From positions 2,484,501 through 2,548,500 of the forward strand of contig NZ_CP012836.1 of NCBI RefSeq assembly GCF_001593605.1: DNA of 64,000 nt. Reading direction: 5' to 3'. The position numbers and the translations under genes were made by a program. Below, in pieces: positions 51,416 to 61,899 of the stretch. The notes under the pieces are model-generated. The model saw nothing but the letters and a program-made list of their open reading frames with translations. It had not been told where the DNA came from and did not search any database. Origin of the DNA: Algoriphagus sanaruensis (lineage in GTDB: Bacteria; Bacteroidota; Bacteroidia; Cytophagales; Cyclobacteriaceae). Each line of letters opens with the position of its first letter. Position 1 is the stretch's first letter.

Positions 51416-53032
51416 TTATCCAGGATAATTTTCTTTTAGAAACGATTCCGCATTGTAGTAACAGAAGTCATCCACCCAGGCACTAACTTCATCTTGATTT
51501 TTAAAATGATGTAAATGGTGAGCAGTTGATTCTTTTCTAGCCAGATCAATTACTTCCACCAAATCATTGGCCATGAATTCAAAGCTAAGGGCCGTTGGGT
51601 ATGGGTTGACGGGATCAATTAATCCTTCGAAATCTGTTCCTATGGTTAAGCATTTCCAGATATTGGATTTTTCCGATTCAGTTAGATTCGAATTTTGATA
51701 GGCACTTTTTACAAAGCCTTCGATATTTTCCCAGATTAATTGAATGCTATTTCTCTTATTCTGTCTGGTTTTATCCTCCTTAATATCAGTTGAGGTAATT
51801 CCTAGAATTCGCTGGTCAAAAGAGAGTCCAATCAATCCCCTCGTTTTGATGATGAGTTCCACATCTTCGTCGCATAGATTAATATTCCATGCGTTAAACT
51901 TGCCAGAAGGATCGGTATAATCATCTTTTTCAAGCTTTTCTAAATCAATGTGATCTTGCAAAGATTTGATTCCTGAGTACCCACAATGAGAACCTATAAC
52001 AGGAATTCGATCCCCTTTAGTCAAACAACTTTTCACGAGTTCATAATATTCTTTTCGGGATCTAGCTGCCATATGTTTGACATCGATGAGAATTCGATAT
52101 CCTAAGGATTCATCACGATCCCCTTTGCTATTTAATCCCAAAATTTCGCGAATAATTCGATGACCATTTCGTCGAAATCCTTCATTCATGTGAGGTCTTT
52201 GTTTCATCAGCACTTTTCCCATTCCAGGGATAGAGTGGGCATGACCACACAAGTGATTGTCAAAATGATGCGCAAACGTGAGAAAGAAGACCGGAAACTC
52301 CCACATATTTTTGATGTATTGGACACGGTCAGAAATATCCTGAACAGACTTTACACGATCAGTTCCCAAAGCATGTGCTCCTTCGATCGTGATGACCATG
52401 GTAATTTCTTGGTCATTGGATAGGGACTGCTCGAGTTCTTGACGATCTTTTGGAATTCGATAACATGCATTTTCGGCGATGTATGATTTCGGATCTTCCT
52501 TAGCTCGTTTTTCTGCTGCTTTTTTATCACCCAGCTTAGCGCTGGACACATGGATTTCATTTTTAGCTATTCTTTTTCCTGAATCAAGCCACACAAAATC
52601 CTTCTCTCGATTGAGGGATTGCCAATAATCGTAATCCGAAGATTGAAAATAGTCCACCAGTTTGTCTGGGATTCGCATGTAGGCACTTTGCAACAAATCT
52701 CTTCGAAGGCCCGATTTTCCAAGGATTATTCTTGCTAAAAAATGATACCATTTGTCTTCAGTAATTTTTGGATCCATTCCCAAGACAAATTGCCTTTCAA
52801 GCGGATAAAGGGAATTGAATGTCAATCGAAGATTTGAGTTCCAACATTTCACAAGGTCAATTTGACTATAGCTGGCTCCCATTTTTCCGTCTTCAACTGC
52901 TTTTGAATTAGAGGCAATTACGGTCCAAGGGCTAAATTCTCCTTTTCGGAGAAATTTCTTTTTCTTTTCCTGCATTTGGAAATGAGCCCTCATGTGGTTG
53001 TGGCAATGCAGATCTGAAAATTTCCGTTTCAT
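51416..53032 (-). CDS. M19-like (renal dipeptidase superfamily) hydrolase
   Basis: This 538-residue amidohydrolase-fold protein has metal motifs in the M19 order: DLHCHNH (residues 7-13), EGAHAL (about 219-224), a histidine in AHHFDNH, IDVKHMA, GSHCGYSG and TDFEGLIDP. The first motif is HCH rather than the usual DTHND. Roughly 150 extra residues are spread as insertions compared with classical dipeptidases. No signal peptide is present, so it is cytoplasmic. Substrate is unknown, probably a dipeptide or a related amide. Confidence 0.78.
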   Translation of the reverse strand: MKRKFSDLHCHNHMRAHFQMQEKKKKFLRKGEFSPWTVIASNSKAVEDGKMGASYSQIDLVKCWNSNLRLTFNSLYPLERQFVLGMDPKITEDKWYHFLARIILGKSGLRRDLLQSAYMRIPDKLVDYFQSSDYDYWQSLNREKDFVWLDSGKRIAKNEIHVSSAKLGDKKAAEKRAKEDPKSYIAENACYRIPKDRQELEQSLSNDQEITMVITIEGAHALGTDRVKSVQDISDRVQYIKNMWEFPVFFLTFAHHFDNHLCGHAHSIPGMGKVLMKQRPHMNEGFRRNGHRIIREILGLNSKGDRDESLGYRILIDVKHMAARSRKEYYELVKSCLTKGDRIPVIGSHCGYSGIKSLQDHIDLEKLEKDDYTDPSGKFNAWNINLCDEDVELIIKTRGLIGLSFDQRILGITSTDIKEDKTRQNKRNSIQLIWENIEGFVKSAYQNSNLTESEKSNIWKCLTIGTDFEGLIDPVNPYPTALSFEFMANDLVEVIDLARKESTAHHLHHFKNQDEVSAWVDDFCYYNAESFLKENYPG

Positions 53033-53167
53033 AAAAATCAGATTTAATTAAAAAGACATCCAAAACTTTTGATTAGATCTCTAAATCAAAAGTTTATGAA
53101 TTTCAGGAAATTGATCGAAAATACCAATCTGAGGATTTTATCTCAAAGCTGGATTTTCCGATTTATC

Positions 53168-53200
53168 AAAAAAAAGCTAGAAGTGAAACCTCTAGCTCTT
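53168..53200 (-). terminator. Intrinsic terminator of metY-metX
   Basis: On the minus strand AGCTAGAGG, TTTCA and CTTCTAGCT are followed by eight T residues, directly after the metX stop at 53222. The remaining part of the 188-bp gap to 53032 shows nothing notable. Confidence 0.9.
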
Positions 53201-53221
53201 TGGTAATTGATGTTTTAGCTT

Positions 53222-54274
53222 TTACGAATGCTCTAATTCAAAAGACTTCAGAATATAGGTCAGCTGCTCAAACTCAATCAAAAAGGCATCATGACCTGCT
53301 GTGGATTGAATTTCCTTGTAAGTTCCTCTTTTTACCAATTGGCTAATTTGCTGCGATTCACTAGGCAAAAATAAAATGTCTGAATTTACGCCTATGGCTA
53401 GCACTCTAGCTTCTATGGATTTCAGAGCAGCCTCAATTCCTCCTCGATTTCGACCTAAATCGTGGCTATCCATGGCTTTGGTCAAAGTCCAATACGATAG
53501 CGCGTTAAATCGCTTTGCAAGCTTTTGACCTTGGTACCTTAAATAGGAAGAAGAACGAAATCCATCCAGTTTTTCTTCCTTATCAGACTGTTTTATTTTC
53601 AAATCTTCCGGGTGACGATAACTAAGCATCGCTATCGCTCTCGCAGTTTCCAAACCTTTCAAGCCAGCATCTTCTTGAGCTTGTCCCCAAGTACAATCGG
53701 ATTCAATAGCCATTCGCTGGGCTTCATTAAATCCAATCACCCAAGGAGAGGTCTTTGGAGTGGAAGCAAGAATGACCGCATTTTCCAATTTTTGACCCAA
53801 GGTCACAGCCCATTCAAGAGCAACTTGTCCTCCCAAAGATCCACCTATCAGCGTATTGATCTTATCTAACCCAAGGTGTTTTCTTAAGCGTTCCAGACTT
53901 TCGGCTAGATCTCTCGGAGTGACCTGAGGGAAATTGTAGAAATAAGGATTCCCCGTTTCCGGATGAATACTCAAAGGGTTAGTAGAGCCGTAATTGCTTC
54001 CTAGAAGATTGGCACAAATGATAAAGTGGTCTGCTGGATCATAATATTTATCTTCTCCAATTAATCCACTCCACCATTCTGCCGCTTTGGAATCTCCTGT
54101 GAGAGCATGAACGACCCAAATCACATTGGATTTTTCCGAATTGAGCTGACCATAAGTGGTATAGGCCAGATGAAACTTTGAAAATGATTCACCTGATTCT
54201 AATCCTAAGGGCTCTGAAGAATGGAAAACGTCCTGCGTCATAGTTAAGTCTGCAAATTCGCTGATTAGGTTCAT
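53222..54274 (-). CDS. metX: Homoserine O-acetyltransferase
   Basis: It acetylates homoserine for methionine synthesis. There are 350 residues from ATG 54274; the longer start at 54295 overlaps metY, and ATG 54241 is also possible. The alpha/beta-hydrolase triad is seen in LIGGSLGGQVALEW (Ser), INSDILF-type segment GVNSDILFLPSES (Asp) and STAGHDAFL (His). The HALTGDSKAAEWW loop is specific to MetX. It follows metY by 7 bp, and both are below a SAM riboswitch. Confidence 0.95.
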   Translation of the reverse strand: MNLISEFADLTMTQDVFHSSEPLGLESGESFSKFHLAYTTYGQLNSEKSNVIWVVHALTGDSKAAEWWSGLIGEDKYYDPADHFIICANLLGSNYGSTNPLSIHPETGNPYFYNFPQVTPRDLAESLERLRKHLGLDKINTLIGGSLGGQVALEWAVTLGQKLENAVILASTPKTSPWVIGFNEAQRMAIESDCTWGQAQEDAGLKGLETARAIAMLSYRHPEDLKIKQSDKEEKLDGFRSSSYLRYQGQKLAKRFNALSYWTLTKAMDSHDLGRNRGGIEAALKSIEARVLAIGVNSDILFLPSESQQISQLVKRGTYKEIQSTAGHDAFLIEFEQLTYILKSFELEHS

Positions 54275-54281
54275 TCGGGAA

Positions 54282-55619
<1,338 letters not shown>

Positions 55620-55655
55620 TTAAAATGAATGAGGATAAAATTTAAAAACCATAAA

Positions 55656-55696
55656 AACTTGCATTCGCTTTGAAATGAAGCGACGTAATTCAAGTT
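55656..55696 (-). terminator. Candidate riboswitch-controlled terminator
   Basis: On the minus strand AACTTG and CGCTT pair with AAGCG and CAAGTT around an internal loop, followed by TTTTTATGGTTTTT. It is 70 nt downstream of the riboswitch and 70 nt upstream of the metY ATG, where a SAM-controlled stop would be expected. An anti-terminator partner was not identified. Confidence 0.45.
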
Positions 55697-55765
55697 CAGA
55701 AAGGATGGTGAAGAAGAGCTTAATGCCCGTGCGTACTAAAGAGTGTAGGTACCTATTCATCATAC

Positions 55766-55881
55766 GAGGAATTTATAGTTCCAAATGAGACCTTCTCATT
55801 TGGCAGGAATTGGCACCTTGGACTTTCCAGGTTGCCAGAGGGTCATAGAGCCTGTCTCTCGCCTCTTCTTTATAAATCCTC
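55766..55881 (-). promoter_or_regulatory. SAM-I (S-box) riboswitch
   Basis: Read on the minus strand. P1 pairs GAGGATTTATA (55881-55871) with TATAAATTCCTC (55777-55766). The invariant S-box core is visible: GCTCTATGA, then TGGCAACC, a P3 stem ACCTGG/CCAAGGT, AAGGTGCCAATTCCTGCC, and P4 with arms CCAAATGAG/CTCATTTGG. It sits 180 nt upstream of metY, so high SAM should lower methionine-gene expression. Assigned by motif recognition; all key tetranucleotides are present. Confidence 0.93.
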
Positions 55882-55906
55882 ACACCAAAAAAGTGAAAGG
55901 ATGCCA

Positions 55907-55938
55907 CAAAGAAATAGCCCCGATCTCGAAATTCAAAA
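55907..55938 (-). promoter_or_regulatory. Promoter of metY-metX
   Basis: On the minus strand TTTTG (55938-55934), exactly 19 bp, then TTTCTTTG (55914-55907), one mismatch from TAnnTTTG. The predicted start near 55902 lies 20 nt before riboswitch helix P1. Confidence 0.6.
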
Positions 55939-56062
55939 CGAAGGGCATTTTTTCTTTTTACAGTTGCTATAAAGCAATTAAAAATTCAACCCTCTAAATG
56001 GACTCTTTTAAAAAGCTTTGCTTGATTGAAATTTGCAATTCCTTTGTTTTCAAAATCTTGTG

Positions 56063-57586
56063 TTAAATCTTCAATCCTTCAGTCTTCACTTTCAAGTTTC
56101 TACCATTAGAAGTTTGAATAAAGCCATTTATTGTCTCGTAAATATCAAAATCGATAGACACTCCATCTTTCACCTTCAGAAGAACTTGACTTCCTGCAGG
56201 TATCTTCTCCAGTTTTTTTCGTAAGAAAGCCTTGTTTAAAAAGGTAGTCTTGTTTTCAAAAATGAATTGATAAGTCTCATCCTCTTTCGAAAAGTTAATT
56301 GCTTTCTTGTAATGTGGTCGGTAGGCCAAAATCAATCCTACCGTCATCCCAATTCCAATCCCAATCAATAAATCAGTCAATACCACTACAATTACTGTGA
56401 TTAAAAAAGGCAGAAATTGAGGAATCCCTTTTTGAAATTCTTCATTGAACATGGCAGGTTTTGCGAGTTTATAGCCAACAGAAAGAAGGATCGCCGCCAA
56501 AGAGCTCAGCGGAATTTTATTTAAAAGATCTGGAATAGTTAAAGTAAATACGACCAATAGCAAACCATGTAAAATTGTGGATGCTTTGGTTTGAGCTCCT
56601 GAATTTATATTCGCGGAAGTCCTCACAATTACAGCAGTTATCGGTAATCCACCTACTAAACCAGAAACCGTATTACCAATTCCTTGAGCGACCAATTCCC
56701 GATTAGGTGAGGTGATTCGATTGGAAGGATCCATTTTATCTCCTGCCTCAATCGAAAGCAAAGTTTCTATACTTCCTATTAGGGCCAAAGAAAAAGCCAC
56801 TAGCCAAAAATTGGAATTCCAGACCCCCCAAAAATCAGGAAAAGATAAAAATCCTGAAAAATCTCCTATCGTGTTTAAAATTGGTATTGAAACCAAATTT
56901 TCACCTGAAAGGTACCATTCGGGAATAAAATGAAAGTAAAGTACATTGATCCCAACTCCCGAAACTACTGCCAACAGCGCTCCAGGAATCATTCTAAAAA
57001 GTTGATTTGCCTTTATTATAGGATGCTCAAAAATCAAAAGAAAAAGAAGCGAGATTAAAGTTGCCAACAAAGCCCCAGGATTAAATGAAAGTAGGGCATA
57101 GTAGATTTCAGAAAATGAGGTGTGTTGATCGAGTTGCTGAAAAGAAAGGTCCCCCATGTAATCTTTATCATACCCCAAAGCATGTGGGATTTGTTTTAAG
57201 ATTAAAATTAGGCCGATCGCTGTAAGCATCCCTTTGATTACTGCATGGGGAATATAATCACCGATAATTCCTGCTTTGATTACCCCCATGAATAATTGAA
57301 TCAAACCGGCAACAACCAAGGCTGCAAGAAAAATTTCGAATGATCCTAAAGTAGAAATTGAATCAAGGACAATGACAGTCAAGCCCGCAGCTGGACCACT
57401 TACAGAGACTTGGGAATTTGAAAGGATTCCAATAACAATTCCACCAATAACGCCAGCTATCAAACCTGAAATAGGAGGTGCTCCACTGGCCATCGCAATC
57501 CCTAAACACAGCGGTAAACCGACTAAAAAAACGACAAAACTGGATTTAATATCACCGGTAAGGGAAGAGCCAAAAATGGGTTTCAT
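56063..57586 (-). CDS. SulP-family anion transporter
   Basis: This 507-residue protein has about 12 helices with the SulP repeat motifs (VGLPLCLGIAMASGAPPISGLIAG at residues about 21-44; SVSGPAAGLTVIVLDS; SLALIGSIETLLSIEAGDKMDPS). A shortened STAS-like tail (about residues 440-507, LRKKLEKIPAGSQVLLKVKDGVSIDFDIYETINGF) follows. Sulfate, bicarbonate or another anion may be carried; proximity to methionine genes hints at sulfate but there is no shared transcript. It starts 102 bp after argH ends, in the same direction. Confidence 0.9.
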   Translation of the reverse strand: MKPIFGSSLTGDIKSSFVVFLVGLPLCLGIAMASGAPPISGLIAGVIGGIVIGILSNSQVSVSGPAAGLTVIVLDSISTLGSFEIFLAALVVAGLIQLFMGVIKAGIIGDYIPHAVIKGMLTAIGLILILKQIPHALGYDKDYMGDLSFQQLDQHTSFSEIYYALLSFNPGALLATLISLLFLLIFEHPIIKANQLFRMIPGALLAVVSGVGINVLYFHFIPEWYLSGENLVSIPILNTIGDFSGFLSFPDFWGVWNSNFWLVAFSLALIGSIETLLSIEAGDKMDPSNRITSPNRELVAQGIGNTVSGLVGGLPITAVIVRTSANINSGAQTKASTILHGLLLVVFTLTIPDLLNKIPLSSLAAILLSVGYKLAKPAMFNEEFQKGIPQFLPFLITVIVVVLTDLLIGIGIGMTVGLILAYRPHYKKAINFSKEDETYQFIFENKTTFLNKAFLRKKLEKIPAGSQVLLKVKDGVSIDFDIYETINGFIQTSNGRNLKVKTEGLKI

Positions 57587-57688
57587 AGGAAATAGAATCC
57601 CATTTTTAACTTGGAAATATCGCTCCGGGTTTAAGAATTTTGAATCAAATCTTAGGAATTTGAAAGTTCAGGAAGATTCTTCTTTTTT

Positions 57689-59023
57689 TTACTTTAAAAG
57701 CTTCGCAAAGGCTTGATCGATTTTTTCAAACTTGAATTGCGTTAATTGCGCAGTCATTTTTACTTTGATTTGATCCATGCAAAGATTTCCTATGCTGCCT
57801 TCGTGGGAATGATTTACTTGGGATTGGTCTGGGGTAAACTGATCTGCTTCGATATCCAAGCCTACTTTTTTGTAAGCATCACGGAATGGAACTCCTTGAA
57901 GAACGAGATCATTCACCACTTCCACTGAGAAAAGATGTTTATAAAATGGGTTTTGAAGAATATCCTGTTTTACCCTGATTTCCTTAAGCATAAACGTATT
58001 CATGCTTAGGCAAGCTTTCAGGGTTTCAAAAGCTGGAAAAATTTCTTCTTTTAACAACTGCATATCCCGATGATAACCGGTGCTCATATTTGTTAATAGA
58101 AATCCTACTGAAGTGGGCACCGCCTGAATTTGATTGGTTTTGGCACGAATCAGTTCAAACACGTCTGGATTCTTCTTGTGGGGCATGATGCTACTTCCAG
58201 TGGTTAATTCATCTGGAAAAGAAATAAAAGCAAAATGCTGATTCATAAAAAGACAAACGTCCGTGGCAAGTTTGTTCAACGTACCAGCAATACCAGCTAG
58301 AGCGAAAGCGATGGTGCGTTCTGTTTTTCCTCTACTATTTTGGGCATTGATCACATTATGGTGAAGATCTGCAAATCCCAAAAGTTCGGTCGTTAAGGTT
58401 CGATTTAAAGGAAAGCTTGATCCATACCCAGCAGCAGAGCCTAAAGGGTTTTTATTGCTTAGATCAAAGGCTGCCTTGAGGAGACCCAAATCTTCGGTCA
58501 AGCCTTCCGCAAAGGAACTAAACCAAAGTCCAAAAGAAGACGGCATGGCTAATTGGGTATGGGTATAGCCAGGCATCAAATCATGCTGATGCTTTTCTGC
58601 CAATTGAGAAAGCAAGTCAAACAAAACTTGAGTTTCTTCCATGATTTCCCGAATCGCTGCTCGATAATAAAGCTTCAGGTCAACCAAAACTTGGTCATTT
58701 CTACTTCGCCCACTGTGGAGTTTTTTTCCCACTTCACCATACCGCTCAGTCAATAAAAACTCTACCTGAGAATGTACATCCTCAACCCCAGAGGCAATCT
58801 GAAATTGACCTTTTTCAATTTCAAAATAGATTTCCTTTAATCCTTTTTGAAGGGTTTGATTTTCCTCATCCGTTAGCAAACCGATTTCTGATAGCATTGC
58901 AGCATGGGCCATCGAACCCAATACATCGAATGGGGCTAAAATCAAATCAAATTCCGGGTCACGACCGATGGTAAATTGTTCAACTTCTTTTTTGCTATCG
59001 GTAGCTTTTTGCCAGATTTTCAT
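57689..59023 (-). CDS. argH: Argininosuccinate lyase
   Basis: There are 444 residues. Splits argininosuccinate to arginine and fumarate. The fumarase/aspartase signature is GSSIMPHKKNPDVFEL (residues about 262-277), with the catalytic serine in the loop before it, and HSGRSRNDQV at about 103-112. The stop codon region of the upstream gene overlaps its start by 4 bp. It is the last arg gene in the window's operon. Confidence 0.95.
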   Translation of the reverse strand: MKIWQKATDSKKEVEQFTIGRDPEFDLILAPFDVLGSMAHAAMLSEIGLLTDEENQTLQKGLKEIYFEIEKGQFQIASGVEDVHSQVEFLLTERYGEVGKKLHSGRSRNDQVLVDLKLYYRAAIREIMEETQVLFDLLSQLAEKHQHDLMPGYTHTQLAMPSSFGLWFSSFAEGLTEDLGLLKAAFDLSNKNPLGSAAGYGSSFPLNRTLTTELLGFADLHHNVINAQNSRGKTERTIAFALAGIAGTLNKLATDVCLFMNQHFAFISFPDELTTGSSIMPHKKNPDVFELIRAKTNQIQAVPTSVGFLLTNMSTGYHRDMQLLKEEIFPAFETLKACLSMNTFMLKEIRVKQDILQNPFYKHLFSVEVVNDLVLQGVPFRDAYKKVGLDIEADQFTPDQSQVNHSHEGSIGNLCMDQIKVKMTAQLTQFKFEKIDQAFAKLLK

Positions 59024-60105
59024 AGGTCTATTTTTTTGCTGAAAGCAGCGTATTGATTTAAAATTGCAATATATCCTTGGATTCCAGCCTGAATTTCATC
59101 CAAATAGATGTATTCATCTGCAGTATGGGAACGTGCAGAATCCCCAGGCCCAATCTTGACCGAAGGATATGGAATCAAGGCTTGATCGGATAGGGTAGGA
59201 CTGCCAAAAGTATCTAAATCCAAGGCCTTTGCCACTCGATACATCAGATGATTTTCAGGTAAATGGGAAGACTGCAGACGAAGTGATCTTGGATTTAATT
59301 CTGCCTTCAAAGATTCCTGGAGTTCAGCCAAAGCTTCTTCCAAGGTGTAGGCATCAGTCACCCGTACATCCAAAACATATTCACAGAGATCAGGAACCAC
59401 ATTATGCTGTTGGCCTGACTTGATCACCGTACAGGAAACTTTGGTAGCCCCAAGGAAAGCTGACGTTTTTTTAAACTTAAAACTGCGGATGGTTTCCAGA
59501 TCATCCAAAGCTTGGTAAATCGCATTGACACCTTCCTCACGTGCGGCATGCCCGGCTTTCCCATGAACTTTTGCATCTATAACCATCAGTCCTTTTTCAG
59601 CAACAGCCAAGCGCATTTGAGTAGGCTCACCGACAATTGCTAAGTCAGCTTTAGGAAGGTGAGAAATTAGGGAAGCAATGCCATTTGGCCCAGAAATTTC
59701 CTCTTCCGCTGAGGCAATCAATAGCAAGTTAAATGGAAGATCCTTTCCAATAAAATGGCAAAATGTAGCTATCAATGAAACCAAAGGCCCTCCGGCATCA
59801 TTTGACCCGAGGCCAAATAACTTTCCTTCGTCTATGATTGGAGTAAATGGATCTTTGGTATAGCCTAAGTTTGGTTTGACCGTATCATGGTGGGAATTCA
59901 ACCACACCGTTGGAAGGCTGGGGTTATAAATTGAAGAAAAAGCCCAAATGTTATTTCCTGATCGATGGATTTCCACTTGCTTTCCTTCTAAAAATTGTTG
60001 GATAAGATCAGCAGTTTTAACCTCCTCCTTGGAAAAGGAAGGAGTGGAAATCAGCTTTTTAAGGAGCTCAACGGCCTCAGGAAATAGTTCTTTGGTTTCT
60101 CCCAT
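59020..60105 (-). CDS. argE': M20 deacetylase, acylcitrulline/acylornithine type
   Basis: There are 361 residues with metal ligands in NSHHDTVKP (H, D), NDAGGP, EEISGPNG (catalytic E pair), VGEPTQMRLAVAEKG, and a C-terminal histidine in DSARSHTADEYIY. In the Bacteroidota pathway the carbamoyl transfer is done on an acylated ornithine, so this enzyme is expected to deacylate N-acetyl- or N-succinyl-citrulline rather than acetylornithine. That role is from pathway logic. Its start overlaps the argB stop by one base (TGATG). Confidence 0.9.
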   Translation of the reverse strand: MGETKELFPEAVELLKKLISTPSFSKEEVKTADLIQQFLEGKQVEIHRSGNNIWAFSSIYNPSLPTVWLNSHHDTVKPNLGYTKDPFTPIIDEGKLFGLGSNDAGGPLVSLIATFCHFIGKDLPFNLLLIASAEEEISGPNGIASLISHLPKADLAIVGEPTQMRLAVAEKGLMVIDAKVHGKAGHAAREEGVNAIYQALDDLETIRSFKFKKTSAFLGATKVSCTVIKSGQQHNVVPDLCEYVLDVRVTDAYTLEEALAELQESLKAELNPRSLRLQSSHLPENHLMYRVAKALDLDTFGSPTLSDQALIPYPSVKIGPGDSARSHTADEYIYLDEIQAGIQGYIAILNQYAAFSKKIDL

Positions 60106-60905
60106 CAGTATAAGTCGTATCGTTGACGCTCAATGGTAGTTCCTGAGGTTTTTCCTTTGGCTGCCAAAAGGAGATTTTCAGCTTTGCCGATCCAGACGTG
60201 CTGAACTCCTTTCTTTAACGCATCAAAGGCATTGTCCAACTTAGGAATCATTCCTGAATGGATGACATTCTCTTTTCGTAGTTCGGAATAAATGTCCTCG
60301 TTGATTAAAGGAATGATAGAACTTTCGTTTTTTTCATCTATTAAAACCCCTGCTTTATTAAAGCAAAAATAAAGGTTGACATGATGATCTTTTGCCAAAC
60401 CCGTTGCCAAGGCAGAAGCAATAGAATCTGCATTGGTATTCAATAATTGGCCCTTTTTATCATGGGTAATGGCATTGACTACCGGCTGAAGACCTGCGCT
60501 CAGCAAGGTATTAAGTAGTTCGATGTTCACCTCCTGAATATCTCCAACGAACCCGTAATCGATACCTTTTACGGGACGTTTTACCGAGCGAATCAAATTT
60601 CCATCTGCACCTGTCATGCCAATGGCGTCCACTTTTAAGGCTTGCAGTTTGGCCACCATATTTTTATTGATGAGACCGGCATACACCATGGTAACTATAT
60701 CTAAGGTGTCTTTGTCAGTAATTCTCCGACCATCTACCATTTCGGGCATTACGCCCATACTTTCTCCAAATCTGGAAGCCAATATACCGCCTCCATGAAC
60801 CAGTATTTTATGTCCGGGAAATTTGGCAAACAGGGCTAAAAACTCATCCAACTTCTCCGGAAAGTCGATGACGTTTCCGCCGATTTTGATAATAGAGATC
60901 TTCAT
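60105..60905 (-). CDS. argB: Acetylglutamate kinase-like protein
   Basis: There are 266 residues from ATG 60905 (MKISIIKIGGNVIDFPEKL); the longer frame from 60935 overlaps argF' and is not needed. Amino-acid-kinase motifs are KIGGNVID, LVHGGG, the GRRITDKDTLDIVTMVYAG segment and VNAITHDKKGQLLNTNADSIAS. The substrate may be N-acetyl- or N-succinyl-glutamate; the sequence does not decide. It starts 22 bp after argF'. Confidence 0.93.
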   Translation of the reverse strand: MKISIIKIGGNVIDFPEKLDEFLALFAKFPGHKILVHGGGILASRFGESMGVMPEMVDGRRITDKDTLDIVTMVYAGLINKNMVAKLQALKVDAIGMTGADGNLIRSVKRPVKGIDYGFVGDIQEVNIELLNTLLSAGLQPVVNAITHDKKGQLLNTNADSIASALATGLAKDHHVNLYFCFNKAGVLIDEKNESSIIPLINEDIYSELRKENVIHSGMIPKLDNAFDALKKGVQHVWIGKAENLLLAAKGKTSGTTIERQRYDLY

Positions 60906-60927
60906 AGGTTTGAGAGTTAAAAAAAGA

Positions 60928-61872
60928 TTATCCAAGTATTTTGCTCAATACTGCCTGAGCAGCATAGATTCTATTTTCAGCTTGCTTTTGAACCAAAGAT
61001 CGAGAACCATCGAGAATTTCATCCGATAACTCCAAGTTTCTTCGTACAGGCAGGCAATGCATTACTTTTCCTTCAGGAGCATTTCTGAAATGATTTTCAG
61101 TCAACATCCAACGATCATCGGTGCATAGAATTTTCCCATAGTCAATGAATGCCGACCAGTTTTTAACATACACAAAATCAGCATCCTGAAGGGCTTTGGC
61201 TTGATCATATTCAATAGTAGCCCCTTTGGTAAATGACTCATGTAGCTCGTAGCCTTCCGGGTGAGTGATTGTAAGGTCATGTCCCATACCCAAAGACCAC
61301 TCTGCAAAACTATTCGCAACCGCATGAGGAATTGATTTAATATGAGGTCCCCAAGTAAGTACAACTTTTGGTTTTCTTTTGCCTGACAGATGTTCTTGAA
61401 TTGTGATTTGGTCAGCTAAACTCTGAAGAGGATGTCGGGTAGCAGATTCCAAACTGACCACTGGGATTCCACTGTATTTGATAAACTGACCAAAAATAAA
61501 ATCAGTCATATCTTCTTCTTTGTTGGTCAGTGAAGGAAAAGCGCGTATCGCCAGAATGTCGAAATAGGAACCCAAAACACCGGCAGCGTCTTTGATATGT
61601 TCCACTGTACCTTTGTTCATAATAGCTCCTTCCTGCATTTCCAAAGCCCATCCTTCTTTATCCATATTGAGGACAATCGCCTCCATACCCAAATTTTGGG
61701 CGGCGATTTGGGTTGAAACTCGGGTGCGAAGAGAAGGATTGAGGAAAATACATCCCACACGTTTGCCTTGACCTTTTAACTGATCAAGTAGGGGATTGGC
61801 TTTATAGACTAAAGCGAGGTCGATTAATTCTTGACCAAGTTCTTTTGATTCAAACTGTGTAAAATACTTCAT
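60928..61872 (-). CDS. argF': N-acylornithine carbamoyltransferase (ArgF')
   Basis: There are 314 residues. Transfers a carbamoyl group to the acylated ornithine. Landmarks: SLRTRVSTQ (carbamoyl-phosphate site), ATRHPLQSLADQ, VLTWGPH, and HCLPVRRN near the end. Residue 90 lies in GTVEHI; in work on Bacteroides fragilis and Xanthomonas enzymes, Pro90 gives N-succinyl specificity and Glu92 N-acetyl specificity. Here this position is Val90, which matches neither. The HCLPVRRN and GAIM loops are intact, so activity is expected, but the acyl group cannot be predicted. Confidence 0.94.
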   Translation of the reverse strand: MKYFTQFESKELGQELIDLALVYKANPLLDQLKGQGKRVGCIFLNPSLRTRVSTQIAAQNLGMEAIVLNMDKEGWALEMQEGAIMNKGTVEHIKDAAGVLGSYFDILAIRAFPSLTNKEEDMTDFIFGQFIKYSGIPVVSLESATRHPLQSLADQITIQEHLSGKRKPKVVLTWGPHIKSIPHAVANSFAEWSLGMGHDLTITHPEGYELHESFTKGATIEYDQAKALQDADFVYVKNWSAFIDYGKILCTDDRWMLTENHFRNAPEGKVMHCLPVRRNLELSDEILDGSRSLVQKQAENRIYAAQAVLSKILG

Positions 61873-61899
61873 GGGATGGGGTGGAAAAGTCTAAAAACC

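Noticed and set aside
55785..55997. 70-residue open frame on the plus strand
   Set aside because: Antisense to the SAM riboswitch; no coding character.
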